Of a DNA stretch of 39,704 bases, positions 8,142 to 15,893 are shown piece after piece. The stretch lies in contig NZ_JAEEAP010000029.1 in NCBI RefSeq assembly GCF_016103465.1, positions 1 through 39,704 on the forward strand, read 5' to 3'. Under the pieces are notes generated by a model, which searched no databases, was not told where the DNA came from, and saw nothing but the letters and a program-made list of their open reading frames with translations. Every line of letters begins with the position of its first letter. Within the stretch, counting starts at the first letter, position 1. This DNA comes from Streptomyces sabulosicollis. GTDB taxonomy: Bacteria > Actinomycetota > Actinomycetes > Streptomycetales > Streptomycetaceae. The translations under genes and the position numbers were made by a program.

Positions 8142-9116
8142 ATCGATGTGCCGCTCTCCGCGCTGGAAGTCGCCATGGTCCAAGCTGGTACGCGAGCCGT
8201 GGACACGCTACGTGACACCACCGCCTTCGCCCAGCGTCTCGACGCCCTCGGCTACCGCCGACTCTGGTACGCCGAGCACCACCACTCCCCCGCCATCGGC
8301 GCCTTCCCGCCCGTGGTCCTGACCGCCCACGCGGCCGCGTCGACCTCGGCCATCCGCCTGGGCTCCGGAGGTGTCCTGGCCCCCAACCACGCCCCCGTCA
8401 TGCTGGCGGAGCAGTTCGGCACCCTCGCCGCGCTGCACCCCGACCGGATCGACCTGGGCATCGGCCGCGGTCCCGGCACCTTCGACGAGGCCACGGCCCG
8501 GGCGCTGCGGCGCGGCGCCGGTCCGACGACGGATGACGCGTACCGGGACGACGTGGCGGCCACGCTGCGGTTCCTGGTCGAGGAGGTCGCCCTCGGCACG
8601 CTCCCGGAGCCGTGGCTGCTGGCCTCCAGCGACGCCGGTGCGGCGCTCGCCGCGCGGCTCGGCCTGCCCCTCGCCTTCGCCCATCACATCCGCCCCGACA
8701 ACACCCTCGCCGCGCTCGACCACTACCGTGCGCACTTCTCCCCGTCCCCCTGGTGCGCGAGCCCCCGGGTGCTGGTGTGCGTGGAAACCATCTGCGCCGA
8801 GACCGAGGACGAGGCCAGGTGGCTGGCGGGACCGATGAACGTCGTCAAGGCGGGGCTCCTCAAGGGGCACAGCGAGGTCCCGTTCCCCTCGCCCGAAGAA
8901 GCGTCGGCACACCCCTTCACCGCGGAGGAGCGGGCGGGCGTCGCGGCGTTCGGGGCCCATCAGGCGTACGGCACGCCCGAGACCGTCCTGCGGCGTCTGA
9001 CGGAGGTGGCGAAGGCGACCGGCGCGGAGGAGCTGATGCTGGTCACACCGGTCTACGCCCTGGCCGCCCGGCTGCGCAGCTACGAACTCGTCAAACAGCA
9101 CGCCGCCACCCCGTAG
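8139..9116 (+). CDS. LLM-class flavin-dependent oxidoreductase (MsnO8-like)
   Basis: A 325-residue TIM-barrel protein of the bacterial luciferase-like family. Diagnostic segments are VPLSALEVAMVQAG at the N-terminus, RLWYAEHHH (about residues 46-54) with the flavin-site histidines, RLGSGGVLAPNHAPVMLAEQ, and DLGIGRGPG. The EHHH and NHAP motifs are typical of the MsnO8 subgroup, which uses FMNH2 (others in the superfamily use F420). The reaction would be a Baeyer-Villiger or hydroxylation type, with unknown substrate. The ATG at 8139 matches the family N-terminus. A longer frame from about 7986 overlaps the divergent PPOX gene and was not used. A strong hairpin follows the gene. Confidence 0.88.
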   Translation: MIDVPLSALEVAMVQAGTRAVDTLRDTTAFAQRLDALGYRRLWYAEHHHSPAIGAFPPVVLTAHAAASTSAIRLGSGGVLAPNHAPVMLAEQFGTLAALHPDRIDLGIGRGPGTFDEATARALRRGAGPTTDDAYRDDVAATLRFLVEEVALGTLPEPWLLASSDAGAALAARLGLPLAFAHHIRPDNTLAALDHYRAHFSPSPWCASPRVLVCVETICAETEDEARWLAGPMNVVKAGLLKGHSEVPFPSPEEASAHPFTAEERAGVAAFGAHQAYGTPETVLRRLTEVAKATGAEELMLVTPVYALAARLRSYELVKQHAATP

Positions 9117-9155
9117 CCGACGGCCCCGCGGCGCCGGGCGGACAAGCTCACGGCG

Positions 9156-9187
9156 GGCGCCCCGGGCCGCTCATGGCCCGGGGCGCC
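9156..9187 (+). terminator. Terminator after the LLM monooxygenase gene
   Basis: A perfect 13-bp stem (GGCGCCCCGGGCC, 9156-9168, with 9175-9187) closes a 6-nt loop 39 nt after the stop codon. There is no U-tract. Confidence 0.75.
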
Positions 9188-9266
9188 GGTGCCTCACAAG
9201 AATCACACAAGGCCGTCTCCTACGGTTCCCGGCGACCAAGACGCACAACTCGTAGGAGGTTGCGCC

Positions 9267-10787
9267 ATGTTCGGCAGTCGCCGTCCACGTGTCCTCGCCG
9301 CCTTGTGTGCGGCCCTGGCCGTCGCGTTGCTGGCCTCGTGTTCCAGAGTGGTGAACACGGCGGCCGAAGGTGCCTCCTCCGACACCGACGCCTCGCGTTC
9401 CGGCACCAAGCCCAACATCGTGTACGTCCTCACCGACGACCTGGCGTGGAATCTCGTGGAGTACATGCCGCACGTGCAGCGGATGCGGAAGGAGGGGACG
9501 ACGTTCACCGGCTTCTTCGCCACCGACTCGCTGTGCTGCCCCTCGCGCACGTCCCTCCTCACCGGGCAGTACCCGCACAACACCGGTGTCTTCACCAACA
9601 GCGGCGACGACGGTGGCTACCGCGCCTTCATGAAGAACCGCAACGAGGAGAAGACCTTCGGACCCGCGCTGCAGCGCGCCGGCTACCGCACCGGATTCAT
9701 GGGCAAGTACCTCAACGGATACCAGCCGGGCGACAAGAACGGCACCGACAAGCCCTACGTCCCCTCCGGCTGGGACGAGTGGGACGTCGCCGGGGACGGC
9801 TACCGGGAGTACGACTACGAGCTGAACGAGAACGGCGAGGTCGTGCCCTACGGGAAGGCTCCCGAGGACTATCTGACCGACGTCCTGTCGAAGAAGGCCA
9901 CGTCCTTCATCGGCTCCTCGGCGGCGGAGAAGAAGCCGTTCATGCTGGAGGTGGCCACGTTCGCACCGCACGGCCCCGCCACGCCCGCGCCGCGTGACGA
10001 GGACACGTTCCCCGGGCTCAAGGCCCCGCGGACCGACGCCTACGACAAGGCGACCCGTAACGCGCCGAAGTGGCAGAGCATCTTGTCGCCGCTGACGTCG
10101 AAGGACAAGAAGGAGATCGACCGGAGGTTCGCCAAGCGCGTGCGCTCGGTCCAGGCGGTCGACGACATGATCGGTCAGCTGGAGAAGACGCTGGAGGAGA
10201 AGGGCCTGGCGGACGACACCTATATCGTGTTCGGCTCGGACAACGGCTTCCACATGGGCGAACACCGGCTCCGTCCCGGGAAGCAGACCGCGTACGACAC
10301 CGACGTCAACGTTCCGTTGATGGTCACCGGCCCCGGTGTTCCGGCCGGTGAGAAGGTGTCCCAGCTGGCCGAGAACGTCGACATCAACCCGACCTTCCTC
10401 GACCTCGCGGGCGTGGATCCGCCGTCTACCGTGGACGGACGCAGCCTCAACGATCTGATGCACGGCCGGACGGAGGACGAGTGGCGCGATGCCGTCCTGG
10501 TCGAGCACCATCACGCGGTGTCCAAGAAGGACGATCCCGACGCGGCGCCCAAGGAGAGCGGCGACCCGCCGACCTACGCGGCGATGCGCACCGATGACTC
10601 CCTCTACGTCGAATACGCCGACGGGCAGCGGGAGTTCTACTCACTGGACTCCGACCCCGAGCAGCTGACCAACCGGGCGGCGTCCCTCTCGGCCGGCCAG
10701 CGGGCCGCCCTGCATCGCACCCTCACCGCCCTCCAGCGGTGCAAGGGCGCGAAGAGCTGCCAGGACGCGTCCGGGACCGACGGCTAG
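9267..10787 (+). CDS. Secreted lipoprotein sulfatase
   Basis: A 506-residue type I sulfatase. The N-terminus (RRPRVLAALCAALAVALLASC) is a lipoprotein signal with lipobox LASC, Cys25 being the lipidation site. The catalytic formylglycine motif C-x-P-S-R is Cys90-Cys91-Pro-Ser-Arg94 followed by TSLLTGQ, so it needs a formylglycine-generating enzyme encoded elsewhere. Metal ligands are seen in YVLTDD (Asp57/58) and GSDNGFHMGEHR. Other family blocks are GYRTGFMGKYLNGY and VPLMVTGPG. The likely job is removal of sulfate esters from glycans or aryl compounds at the cell surface. The ATG at 9267 follows GGAGGT at 6 nt and exactly opens the signal peptide; reading upstream adds a non-signal extension. 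It is convergent with the YceI gene. Confidence 0.93.
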   Translation: MFGSRRPRVLAALCAALAVALLASCSRVVNTAAEGASSDTDASRSGTKPNIVYVLTDDLAWNLVEYMPHVQRMRKEGTTFTGFFATDSLCCPSRTSLLTGQYPHNTGVFTNSGDDGGYRAFMKNRNEEKTFGPALQRAGYRTGFMGKYLNGYQPGDKNGTDKPYVPSGWDEWDVAGDGYREYDYELNENGEVVPYGKAPEDYLTDVLSKKATSFIGSSAAEKKPFMLEVATFAPHGPATPAPRDEDTFPGLKAPRTDAYDKATRNAPKWQSILSPLTSKDKKEIDRRFAKRVRSVQAVDDMIGQLEKTLEEKGLADDTYIVFGSDNGFHMGEHRLRPGKQTAYDTDVNVPLMVTGPGVPAGEKVSQLAENVDINPTFLDLAGVDPPSTVDGRSLNDLMHGRTEDEWRDAVLVEHHHAVSKKDDPDAAPKESGDPPTYAAMRTDDSLYVEYADGQREFYSLDSDPEQLTNRAASLSAGQRAALHRTLTALQRCKGAKSCQDASGTDG

Positions 10788-10794
10788 CGGCACC

Positions 10795-10832
10795 CCCGGC
10801 GTGGCGGCCCCTCAACGGCCCGCCACGCCGGG
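10795..10832. terminator. Bidirectional hairpin between the sulfatase and YceI genes
   Basis: A perfect 13-bp stem (CCCGGCGTGGCGG, 10795-10807, with 10820-10832) has a 12-nt loop. It begins 7 nt after the sulfatase stop and runs into the last codons of the YceI gene. Confidence 0.7.
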
Positions 10833-11372
10833 ACACACGAACTCCACCCGGACCTCGTCGGCCAGCTTCAGCGCGCCCAGGAACGCGGTGTACGGCTTGA
10901 TCCCCCAGGTGGACTGGGTGAAGGTCGCCGAGCCGCGCAGCGTCCCGTCGGGATCGGCGCTCCCGCGCACCGTCACCGGGTGGGTCCGGCCCCTGATGGT
11001 GAGGTCGCCTGTGACCTCGAAGGACTGGGGCGTACCGGTGATGTGGGTGGAGCGGAAGGTGATCGTGGGGTACTCCGCGGTGTGCAGCTGCCCCTTGCCC
11101 TCCAGCGTCCGTTTGATGTCGGCCCGGTCGCCGTCGGTGAGGGGCTTCAGCCCGCCGGTCCCCTCCCGGACGTCCAGCGAGTCCGTCTCGACCGTCACGC
11201 TCACCGACGACTGCTCGGGGGCGTCGGCCACCACCGCCATGTCCCCAGACCACCGGGTGGCCTCGAGCGTCAGATCGTGCCCCGCCCTCCGGCCGAGCCC
11301 GGTACGGCTGGTCCTGATCAGCAGTCGGGCGTCCGGCGGGCCTATCCGATACGTTCCGTCACTCAGTGTCAT
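10812..11372 (-). CDS. YceI-family protein
   Basis: A 186-residue protein with the YceI lipocalin-like barrel: DGTYRIGP at the start, RTGLGRRAGHDLTLEATRW near 25-45, then AEYPTITFRSTHIT, VTGDLTIRGRTHPVTV and the C-terminal strand VRVEFVCPG. Family members bind polyisoprenoids, and many are periplasmic or secreted. This one has no signal peptide, so it is probably cytoplasmic. The GHDLTLE motif is typical of the variant seen in actinobacteria. The ATG at 11372 has GAGGTG upstream and lies 10 nt before the end of the intergenic gap after the aconitase stop, so the two genes form an operon. The functional link to aconitase is unknown. Confidence 0.87.
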   Translation of the reverse strand: MTLSDGTYRIGPPDARLLIRTSRTGLGRRAGHDLTLEATRWSGDMAVVADAPEQSSVSVTVETDSLDVREGTGGLKPLTDGDRADIKRTLEGKGQLHTAEYPTITFRSTHITGTPQSFEVTGDLTIRGRTHPVTVRGSADPDGTLRGSATFTQSTWGIKPYTAFLGALKLADEVRVEFVCPGVAGR

Positions 11373-11382
11373 AGCACTCACC

Positions 11383-13362
11383 TCAGTGTGCGAGGGCCGG
11401 GATGACACCGCCCGCGAGCACCGCTTCCCGCTGCCGGGGCGAGAGGCGGTGGCGGACGGTGTACTCCTCGTCCCGGGTCGCGTTGCGGACGCGAAGCGCC
11501 GGGTCACCTCCCGCGGAGAGGGCCGCACGCAGTCCGGACACATGCAGCCGGTCGTCGGGCTCGATCCGGTCGTAGTCCGCGGGATCCGCGAATTCAAGGG
11601 GCAGTACACCGAAGTTGACCAGGTTCTGCCAGTGGATGCGGGCGTAGGACTTGGCGATGACGGCCCGCAGTCCGAGGTAGCGCGGCGCGATGGCGGCGTG
11701 TTCGCGGGACGAGCCCTGTCCGTAGTTCGCACCGGCGACGATGAGGTGCCCGGTGTCCTCGCGGACCGCCTCGGCGCGCCGGGGGTAGTCGGGGTCCAGC
11801 CGGATGAGGGTGAATCCCGCCAGCTTGGGGATGTTGGAGCGGTAGGGCAGGGCGTCCGCCCCGGCCGGGGAGATCTCGTCGGTCGAGACGTCGTCACCGG
11901 CCTTGAGGAGCACGGGGCCGTGAATGCTGTCGGGCAGCGGATCCAGCTCCGGCAGTGCGGAGATGTTGGGGCCGCGCTCCAGCTGGACGCGCGCGGCCTC
12001 GTCGGGCGGCAGCGGTGGTTCCAGCATGGCGTCGTTGTTCGAGGGCGGGTCGGGCGCCTCCGGCGCGGGTGGGGCCGCCGCCGAGACGCGCTCGGCCCAG
12101 TCGCGCGGGTCCACGATGGCACCGGTCAGCGCGGAGGCCGTGGCGGTCTCCGGTGAGCACAGCCACACCGCGTCGTCCGCGGTGCCGGAGCGGCCGGGGA
12201 AGTTGCGCGGGAAGGTGCGCAGGGAATTGCTTCCCGAGGCCGGCGCCTGTCCCATGCCGATGCAGCCGAGACAGCCCGACTGGTGGATGCGGGCACCGGC
12301 GGCGATCAGGTCGAACGTGGCGCCGCGGCGCGTCAGGTCCTGGAGGATCTCGCGGGACGTCGGGTTGATGTCGAAGCTCACCCCGGCCGGGACCTGCCGT
12401 CCGGCCACCATGGCGGCCGGGACGGCGAAGTCGCGGAACCCGGGGTTGGCGGAGGAGCCGATGACGGCCTGGGCGATGGGCTCTCCGGCGGCTTCCCTGA
12501 CCGGCATGACGTTGCCCGGGGACGTGGGCCGTGCGATGAGGGGTTCCAGCGACGACAGGTCGATCTCCTCGTCGAGGTCGTAGGACGCGTCCTCCTCCGC
12601 GGTGATCTCGACGAAGTCATCGCCGCGCCCCACCCCGTCGAGGAAGTCGCGCACCGCCCCGTCCGAGGGGAAGACGGTGGTGGTGGCGCCGAGTTCCGCC
12701 CCCATGTTCGCGATGACGTGCCGGTCCATCGCGGTCAGGGAGGCCAGACCGGGGCCGTGGTACTCCAGCACACGATGGACGCCTCCCTGCACCCCGTGAC
12801 GGCGCAGCAGCTCCAGGATCACGTCCTTGGCGCTGACCCACGGGGGCGGTTCCCCGGTCAGCCGGATGCCCCAGACCTCCGGCATGGTGAGGTGGAGCGG
12901 CCGTCCGGCCATGGCGAGCGCCACTTCCAGGCCGCCGGTGCCGATCGCCAGCATGCCCAGGGAGCCGCCTGCGCAGGTGTGCGAGTCCGAACCGGCCAGG
13001 GTCTTGCCGGGGGCGCCGAAGTGGTGCATATGGGTCGGGTGGGAGACGCCGTTGCCGGGTTTGGAGAACCACAGGCCGAACCGGCGGGCGGCCGAGCGCA
13101 GGAAGAGGTGGTCCTCGGCGTTGCGCTCGTCGGCCTGGAGGATGTTGTGGTCGACGTACTGGACGCTGGCCTCCGTACGGACCCGGTCCAGGGCGAGCGC
13201 TTCCAGCTCCTGCATCACCAGCGTGCCGGTGGCATCCTGCGTCAGCGTCTGGTCCACCCGCAGGGCGATCTCCTCCCCCGGCTCCATCCGGCCGGACAAC
13301 AGGTGATCACCGATCAGCCGCTGGGTCACGGTGCCGTGCGCGCGGTCACGGGGCGGATCCAT
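11383..13362 (-). CDS. Aconitate hydratase (short form, about 660 residues)
   Basis: A 659-residue cytosolic [4Fe-4S] hydro-lyase that interconverts citrate, cis-aconitate and isocitrate, or a related substrate. The three cluster cysteines are visible: Cys130 in DSHTCAGG, and Cys364 and Cys367 in CLGCIGMG. The C-terminal swivel domain carries DEISPAGADALPYRSN and GANYGQGSSREHAA, the substrate-arginine loop. It is much shorter than the roughly 900-residue aconitase A of Streptomyces central metabolism and fits the compact 'putative aconitase' subgroup, so it may be a second aconitase or act on a related tricarboxylate. The ATG at 13362 has GGAAGG upstream. A GTG at 13329 (VTQRLIGDHL) is an alternative start closer to the family N-terminus. 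It is followed by the YceI gene in an operon. Confidence 0.9.
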   Translation of the reverse strand: MDPPRDRAHGTVTQRLIGDHLLSGRMEPGEEIALRVDQTLTQDATGTLVMQELEALALDRVRTEASVQYVDHNILQADERNAEDHLFLRSAARRFGLWFSKPGNGVSHPTHMHHFGAPGKTLAGSDSHTCAGGSLGMLAIGTGGLEVALAMAGRPLHLTMPEVWGIRLTGEPPPWVSAKDVILELLRRHGVQGGVHRVLEYHGPGLASLTAMDRHVIANMGAELGATTTVFPSDGAVRDFLDGVGRGDDFVEITAEEDASYDLDEEIDLSSLEPLIARPTSPGNVMPVREAAGEPIAQAVIGSSANPGFRDFAVPAAMVAGRQVPAGVSFDINPTSREILQDLTRRGATFDLIAAGARIHQSGCLGCIGMGQAPASGSNSLRTFPRNFPGRSGTADDAVWLCSPETATASALTGAIVDPRDWAERVSAAAPPAPEAPDPPSNNDAMLEPPLPPDEAARVQLERGPNISALPELDPLPDSIHGPVLLKAGDDVSTDEISPAGADALPYRSNIPKLAGFTLIRLDPDYPRRAEAVREDTGHLIVAGANYGQGSSREHAAIAPRYLGLRAVIAKSYARIHWQNLVNFGVLPLEFADPADYDRIEPDDRLHVSGLRAALSAGGDPALRVRNATRDEEYTVRHRLSPRQREAVLAGGVIPALAH

Positions 13363-13454
13363 GAGCCACCGCCTTCCGGGCGGAGCGTCCGGGCCCTCCG
13401 GGCGCCCCTCGGCGGGTACCCCGATCCGCGCCGCGTCATCTTTTTTCCTGGCTC

Positions 13455-13491
13455 TTGACGAAAATCGGCGGGGCTTCGCATGCTGTGTTCA
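13455..13491 (+). promoter_or_regulatory. Promoter of the GH43-like gene, leaderless
   Basis: TTGACG (13455-13460), 18 bp, CATGCT (13479-13484) puts the transcription start at about 13491, the A of the ATG. No ribosome binding site is present. Confidence 0.6.
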
Positions 13492-14822
13492 TGCCAACCA
13501 GCTCCGAGAACAGCTCGCCCCTCCACAGACGCACACTGCTGGCCGGAGTCGCGGGGTCGCTGGGGGTGGCGGCGGGGCTTCCCGCGGCCGCTGCCCAGGC
13601 GTCGCCCCCAGGGGCCGCCGCGATGCGGCGCTACCCCTCGAACTGGCCCGAACCCGAGCCCTACGGCCTCGCGGACACCCGGCCGGACCTATGGCCGCGC
13701 GAGGACAACTCCTTCATCCTCCCGCTCGAACCGCGTCCCCGCGACCGGGCGCGCGGCCTGGTCTGGATGCGGGACACCTACGTCAACTGCTTCATCGTGG
13801 ACGGCCGTCCGGTCTACGTGGCCACGGGCACCACCCGCGTGCCCGGACTCACCGCCGCCGCCCCGTGGAACGACGGCATCTTCGTATGGGTGGCCCCGTC
13901 CCTGCGCGGGCCGTGGAGGCTGGCCGACACGACCGGCATCCGGCCCGGCGCCGAGCGGGGCAAGGTGTGGTCGCCCGAGTTCGTCGGCGAGAACCGGCCC
14001 GGACGCACCGTCGTCGCGCCCTGGCAGGAGTACTGGTACGACGAGCGGTTCGGTAAGCGCGGCCAGGTCTGGGCCCCGGAGCTGCACCACTTCCGCGGCA
14101 CGTGGTACATCGTCGCCTGCATGGGCGACCACTCCCGGAAGGTCGGTTCGTTCCTGCTGGTGAGCGAGGGCGGTGTCGAGGGCCCGTACCGGCTCATCGG
14201 GGGGAACCTCGACAAGCCCTTCGGCGAACCGCTCATCGGGGGGCCGGAGTTCATCGAGCCGGGCGCGTACCACCACATCGACGGCAGCCTCTTCACCGAG
14301 GGCGACGACGCGCGGCTCGTCCTGCACAACGACCTGTACGCGACGCTCCGGGACGACATGGAGGACATCGTCCCGACCAGCCACCTCCCGGCGTTCCGGC
14401 AGCGGCCCTACTCCCCCGAGCCGTATCTCGAGGGTGCGTACGTGTTCCGGCACGAGGGCGCGTACTACCTCCTCCAGGCCGCGTGGAACCGGATGTCGGT
14501 CCGTCCCGACGGCGGCACCCGCTACGCCTACGACCCACCCGGTCCGGGCCGTGCGCAGTACCACTACGACGCCGTCATCGCCGTCTCGGACACCTTCGAG
14601 GGGCCGTACTCCCCGCGGTGGACCGCGGGGGTCGGCGCCGGCCACAACAACGCCTTCGTGGACCACGGCGGCCGCCTGTGGGCCACGTTCTTCCGCAACC
14701 CGAACTTCGGCTACTGGTCCGACCCGTCACGCGTCGCCGACGCCGCCGTACCCGGTGTCGTGCGGCTGGAGTGGACCGGCCCGGAGGGCCGTCGCCTGTA
14801 CGTCCGGCGCCGCCACCGGTGA
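13491..14822 (+). CDS. Tat-exported GH43-like five-bladed beta-propeller protein
   Basis: A 443-residue secreted protein. The N-terminus has a Tat signal (LHRRTLLAGVAGSLGVAAGL, ending near AAAQA). The mature part shows GH43/62-type propeller blades: WMRDTYVNCFIVDGRPVYVA (candidate blade-1 Asp), GQVWAPELHHFRGTWYIVAC with the conserved WAPE motif (candidate acid Glu), PGAYHHIDGSLFTEGDD with the IDGS motif, and a C-terminal blade AGHNNAFVDHGGRLWATFF. Family members hydrolyse arabinan, xylan or galactan linkages. The exact specificity and catalytic residues are not settled here. The ATG at 13491 was preferred to an in-frame start 12 codons upstream, since that one overlaps the -35 box and leaves a poor signal sequence. 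Confidence 0.83.
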   Translation: MPTSSENSSPLHRRTLLAGVAGSLGVAAGLPAAAAQASPPGAAAMRRYPSNWPEPEPYGLADTRPDLWPREDNSFILPLEPRPRDRARGLVWMRDTYVNCFIVDGRPVYVATGTTRVPGLTAAAPWNDGIFVWVAPSLRGPWRLADTTGIRPGAERGKVWSPEFVGENRPGRTVVAPWQEYWYDERFGKRGQVWAPELHHFRGTWYIVACMGDHSRKVGSFLLVSEGGVEGPYRLIGGNLDKPFGEPLIGGPEFIEPGAYHHIDGSLFTEGDDARLVLHNDLYATLRDDMEDIVPTSHLPAFRQRPYSPEPYLEGAYVFRHEGAYYLLQAAWNRMSVRPDGGTRYAYDPPGPGRAQYHYDAVIAVSDTFEGPYSPRWTAGVGAGHNNAFVDHGGRLWATFFRNPNFGYWSDPSRVADAAVPGVVRLEWTGPEGRRLYVRRRHR

Positions 14823-14837
14823 ACGGCGGTGTGCCCG

Positions 14838-15037
14838 TCAGCGCCCGTCGTCGCCGGCGGGTCCGCTCGTGGGGCCGTCGGTGGCGTCGTCCGTGTCGTC
14901 CTCGCCCTCCTCCAGCAGGCCCGCCGCCGCGCCCACGACGCGCGGATCGGGGGTGCCGACGACCTCCTCGTTTTTGTCGGTGTAGTCGAAACGGGCGAGC
15001 ACACTGCGCATGGCCTCCACGCGCGCCCGCTTCTTGT
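14838..15037 (-). pseudogene. ppk2: 3' remnant of a polyphosphate kinase 2 gene
   Basis: About 66 codons remain, from HKKRARVEAMRSVLARFDYT to the stop at 14838. The segment K-K-R-A-R, MRSVLARFDYTDK and EVVGTPDPRVVG matches the C-terminal end of actinobacterial PPK2 proteins (compare ...KKRARINAMRYVL...FDYDNKDHEVVG of the mycobacterial enzyme, recalled from memory). PPK2 transfers phosphate between polyphosphate and nucleotides. Walker A, lid and all catalytic residues are missing. The acidic tail after VVGAAAGLLEEGEDD is lineage-specific. The upstream end runs directly, out of frame, into the pit remnant, marking a deletion joint. Confidence 0.7.
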
Positions 15038-15139
15038 GGAGGTCGCCATCGCGTTGGCCGTGTCATGGAATCCGTTGGTGAAGTCGAAGGCGAGGGCCGT
15101 GACGATGACGACCGCCACCAAGAAGGTGATGTGGTCCAT
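15038..15139 (-). pseudogene. pit: 5' remnant of a low-affinity phosphate transporter gene
   Basis: Thirty-four codons starting at ATG 15139 (with GCAGGAA just upstream) give MDHITFLVAVVIVTALAFDF and then TNGFHDTANAMATS, the near-invariant N-terminus of Pit-type inorganic phosphate transporters: first membrane helix plus the GFHDTANA phosphate/sodium motif. Directly after MATS the frame switches to unrelated residues (TRSGRAWRPCAVC) and stops at 14711. The rest of the roughly 330-residue transporter is gone. The in-frame open chimera (145 codons) is unlikely to be functional. Confidence 0.8.
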
Positions 15140-15383
15140 TTCCTGCAAACAAGCTCAGGCCAATGCCCGGCGAACTCGAGGCAAAGGCCGTACAAGGACG
15201 ACGCGCGCAGGTCGTGGGAATCGTTGTCGAGGGCGCCACCCCGGTGGCTTCGGCGATGGATCGGCCATCCGGGTCAACCATCTGGACCAGCCGTCCCGAT
15301 CAGCGTCCTCACCCGGTCGGACGCCGCCGCGCGGCCCCGTCACGCGGGTCCCGCGGGCCTTGCCCCGGCCACCGCGGAGGCAG

Positions 15384-15720
15384 ATCCCGTCCTGGTTCCT
15401 CGTCGCCCGGCAGGACAAGACCATCAACCCCCGGCAGGAGCGCTTCGAGGCCAGGCGCGCCCACGCGCACACCGTGGAGATCAACTCCTCCCACGTGGCC
15501 ATGATCGCCCACCCCCAGGCGGTCACCGACCTCATCGTCAAGGCCGCCACGGCCACCGGCTCGGCCCGGCCGTCGCCCGCGGCCAACCCCTCCGGCTCCC
15601 CGCGCCCGGGCGGAGTCCCGGCCCGCCGACACGGCCGCCGCGTGGGTGACCGCGGGCGCGGCGGCGCTTCTCCTGAGCGGTGGGGCGCTCCTCGTCGGCC
15701 GACACCGGCGCCCGCGCTGA
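15384..15720 (+). pseudogene. 3' remnant of an alpha/beta hydrolase gene, frameshifted
   Basis: From 15384 the frame reads IPSWFLVARQDKTINPRQER, then VEINSSHVAMIAHPQAVTDL, which is the C-terminal third of an EstC-like alpha/beta hydrolase. It carries the usual acid residue (RQDKTINP) and the catalytic His in SSHVAMIAHP, but the nucleophile elbow and everything N-terminal are missing. Around 15600 a single-base shift would join it to a second frame encoding AAAWVTAGAAALLLSGGALL plus VGRHRRPR and a stop (15718-15720), a typical C-terminal membrane anchor with a basic tail. The original was probably a surface-anchored hydrolase. There is no start codon or ribosome binding site, so it is a decayed fragment. 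Confidence 0.65.
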
Positions 15721-15770
15721 CCGCCCGCCGACGGCTGCCGCCGACCACTGACGACCGCCACGATCACCGA

Positions 15771-15844
15771 CGACCGGCGCGACCACTGGCGACCGGCGCG
15801 ACCACTGGCGACCGCCACGACCGCTACGACCGCCACGACCGCTG
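15771..15844. repeat. Short tandem repeats
   Basis: Two perfect 19-bp units CGACCGGCGCGACCACTGG (15771-15789, 15790-15808) are followed by two 18-bp units CGACCGCCACGACCGCTR (15809-15826, 15827-15844). Looser CGACC/CTGGCG-type copies extend to about 15880 and begin near 15741. They lie between the hydrolase remnant and the end of the response regulator gene. No gene is seen in them. Confidence 0.8.
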
Positions 15845-15893
15845 ACGACACCGGCGACCGTTGACGACACTGGCGGCCGCTGGCGGAAACCCC

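Noticed and set aside
9189-9266. Extended N-terminus of the sulfatase
   Set aside because: The start at 9267 has a strong ribosome binding site and opens exactly on the lipoprotein signal peptide. The extension would overlap the upstream terminator.
13455-13490. A longer N-terminus for the GH43-like protein
   Set aside because: It would begin within the -35 box and put extra residues in front of the Tat signal.
14711-15139. Functional 145-residue membrane protein starting at the pit ATG
   Set aside because: The only conserved part is the first 34 residues of Pit. The remainder is out of frame with the ppk2 tail.
15150-15370. A tRNA or attachment site as the cause of the decay zone
   Set aside because: No cloverleaf, no tRNA 3' end and no integrase remnant could be seen.
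15771-15844. CRISPR array or coding repeat
   Set aside because: Adjacent 18-19 bp units have no spacers. The translation of each frame has no recognisable domain.
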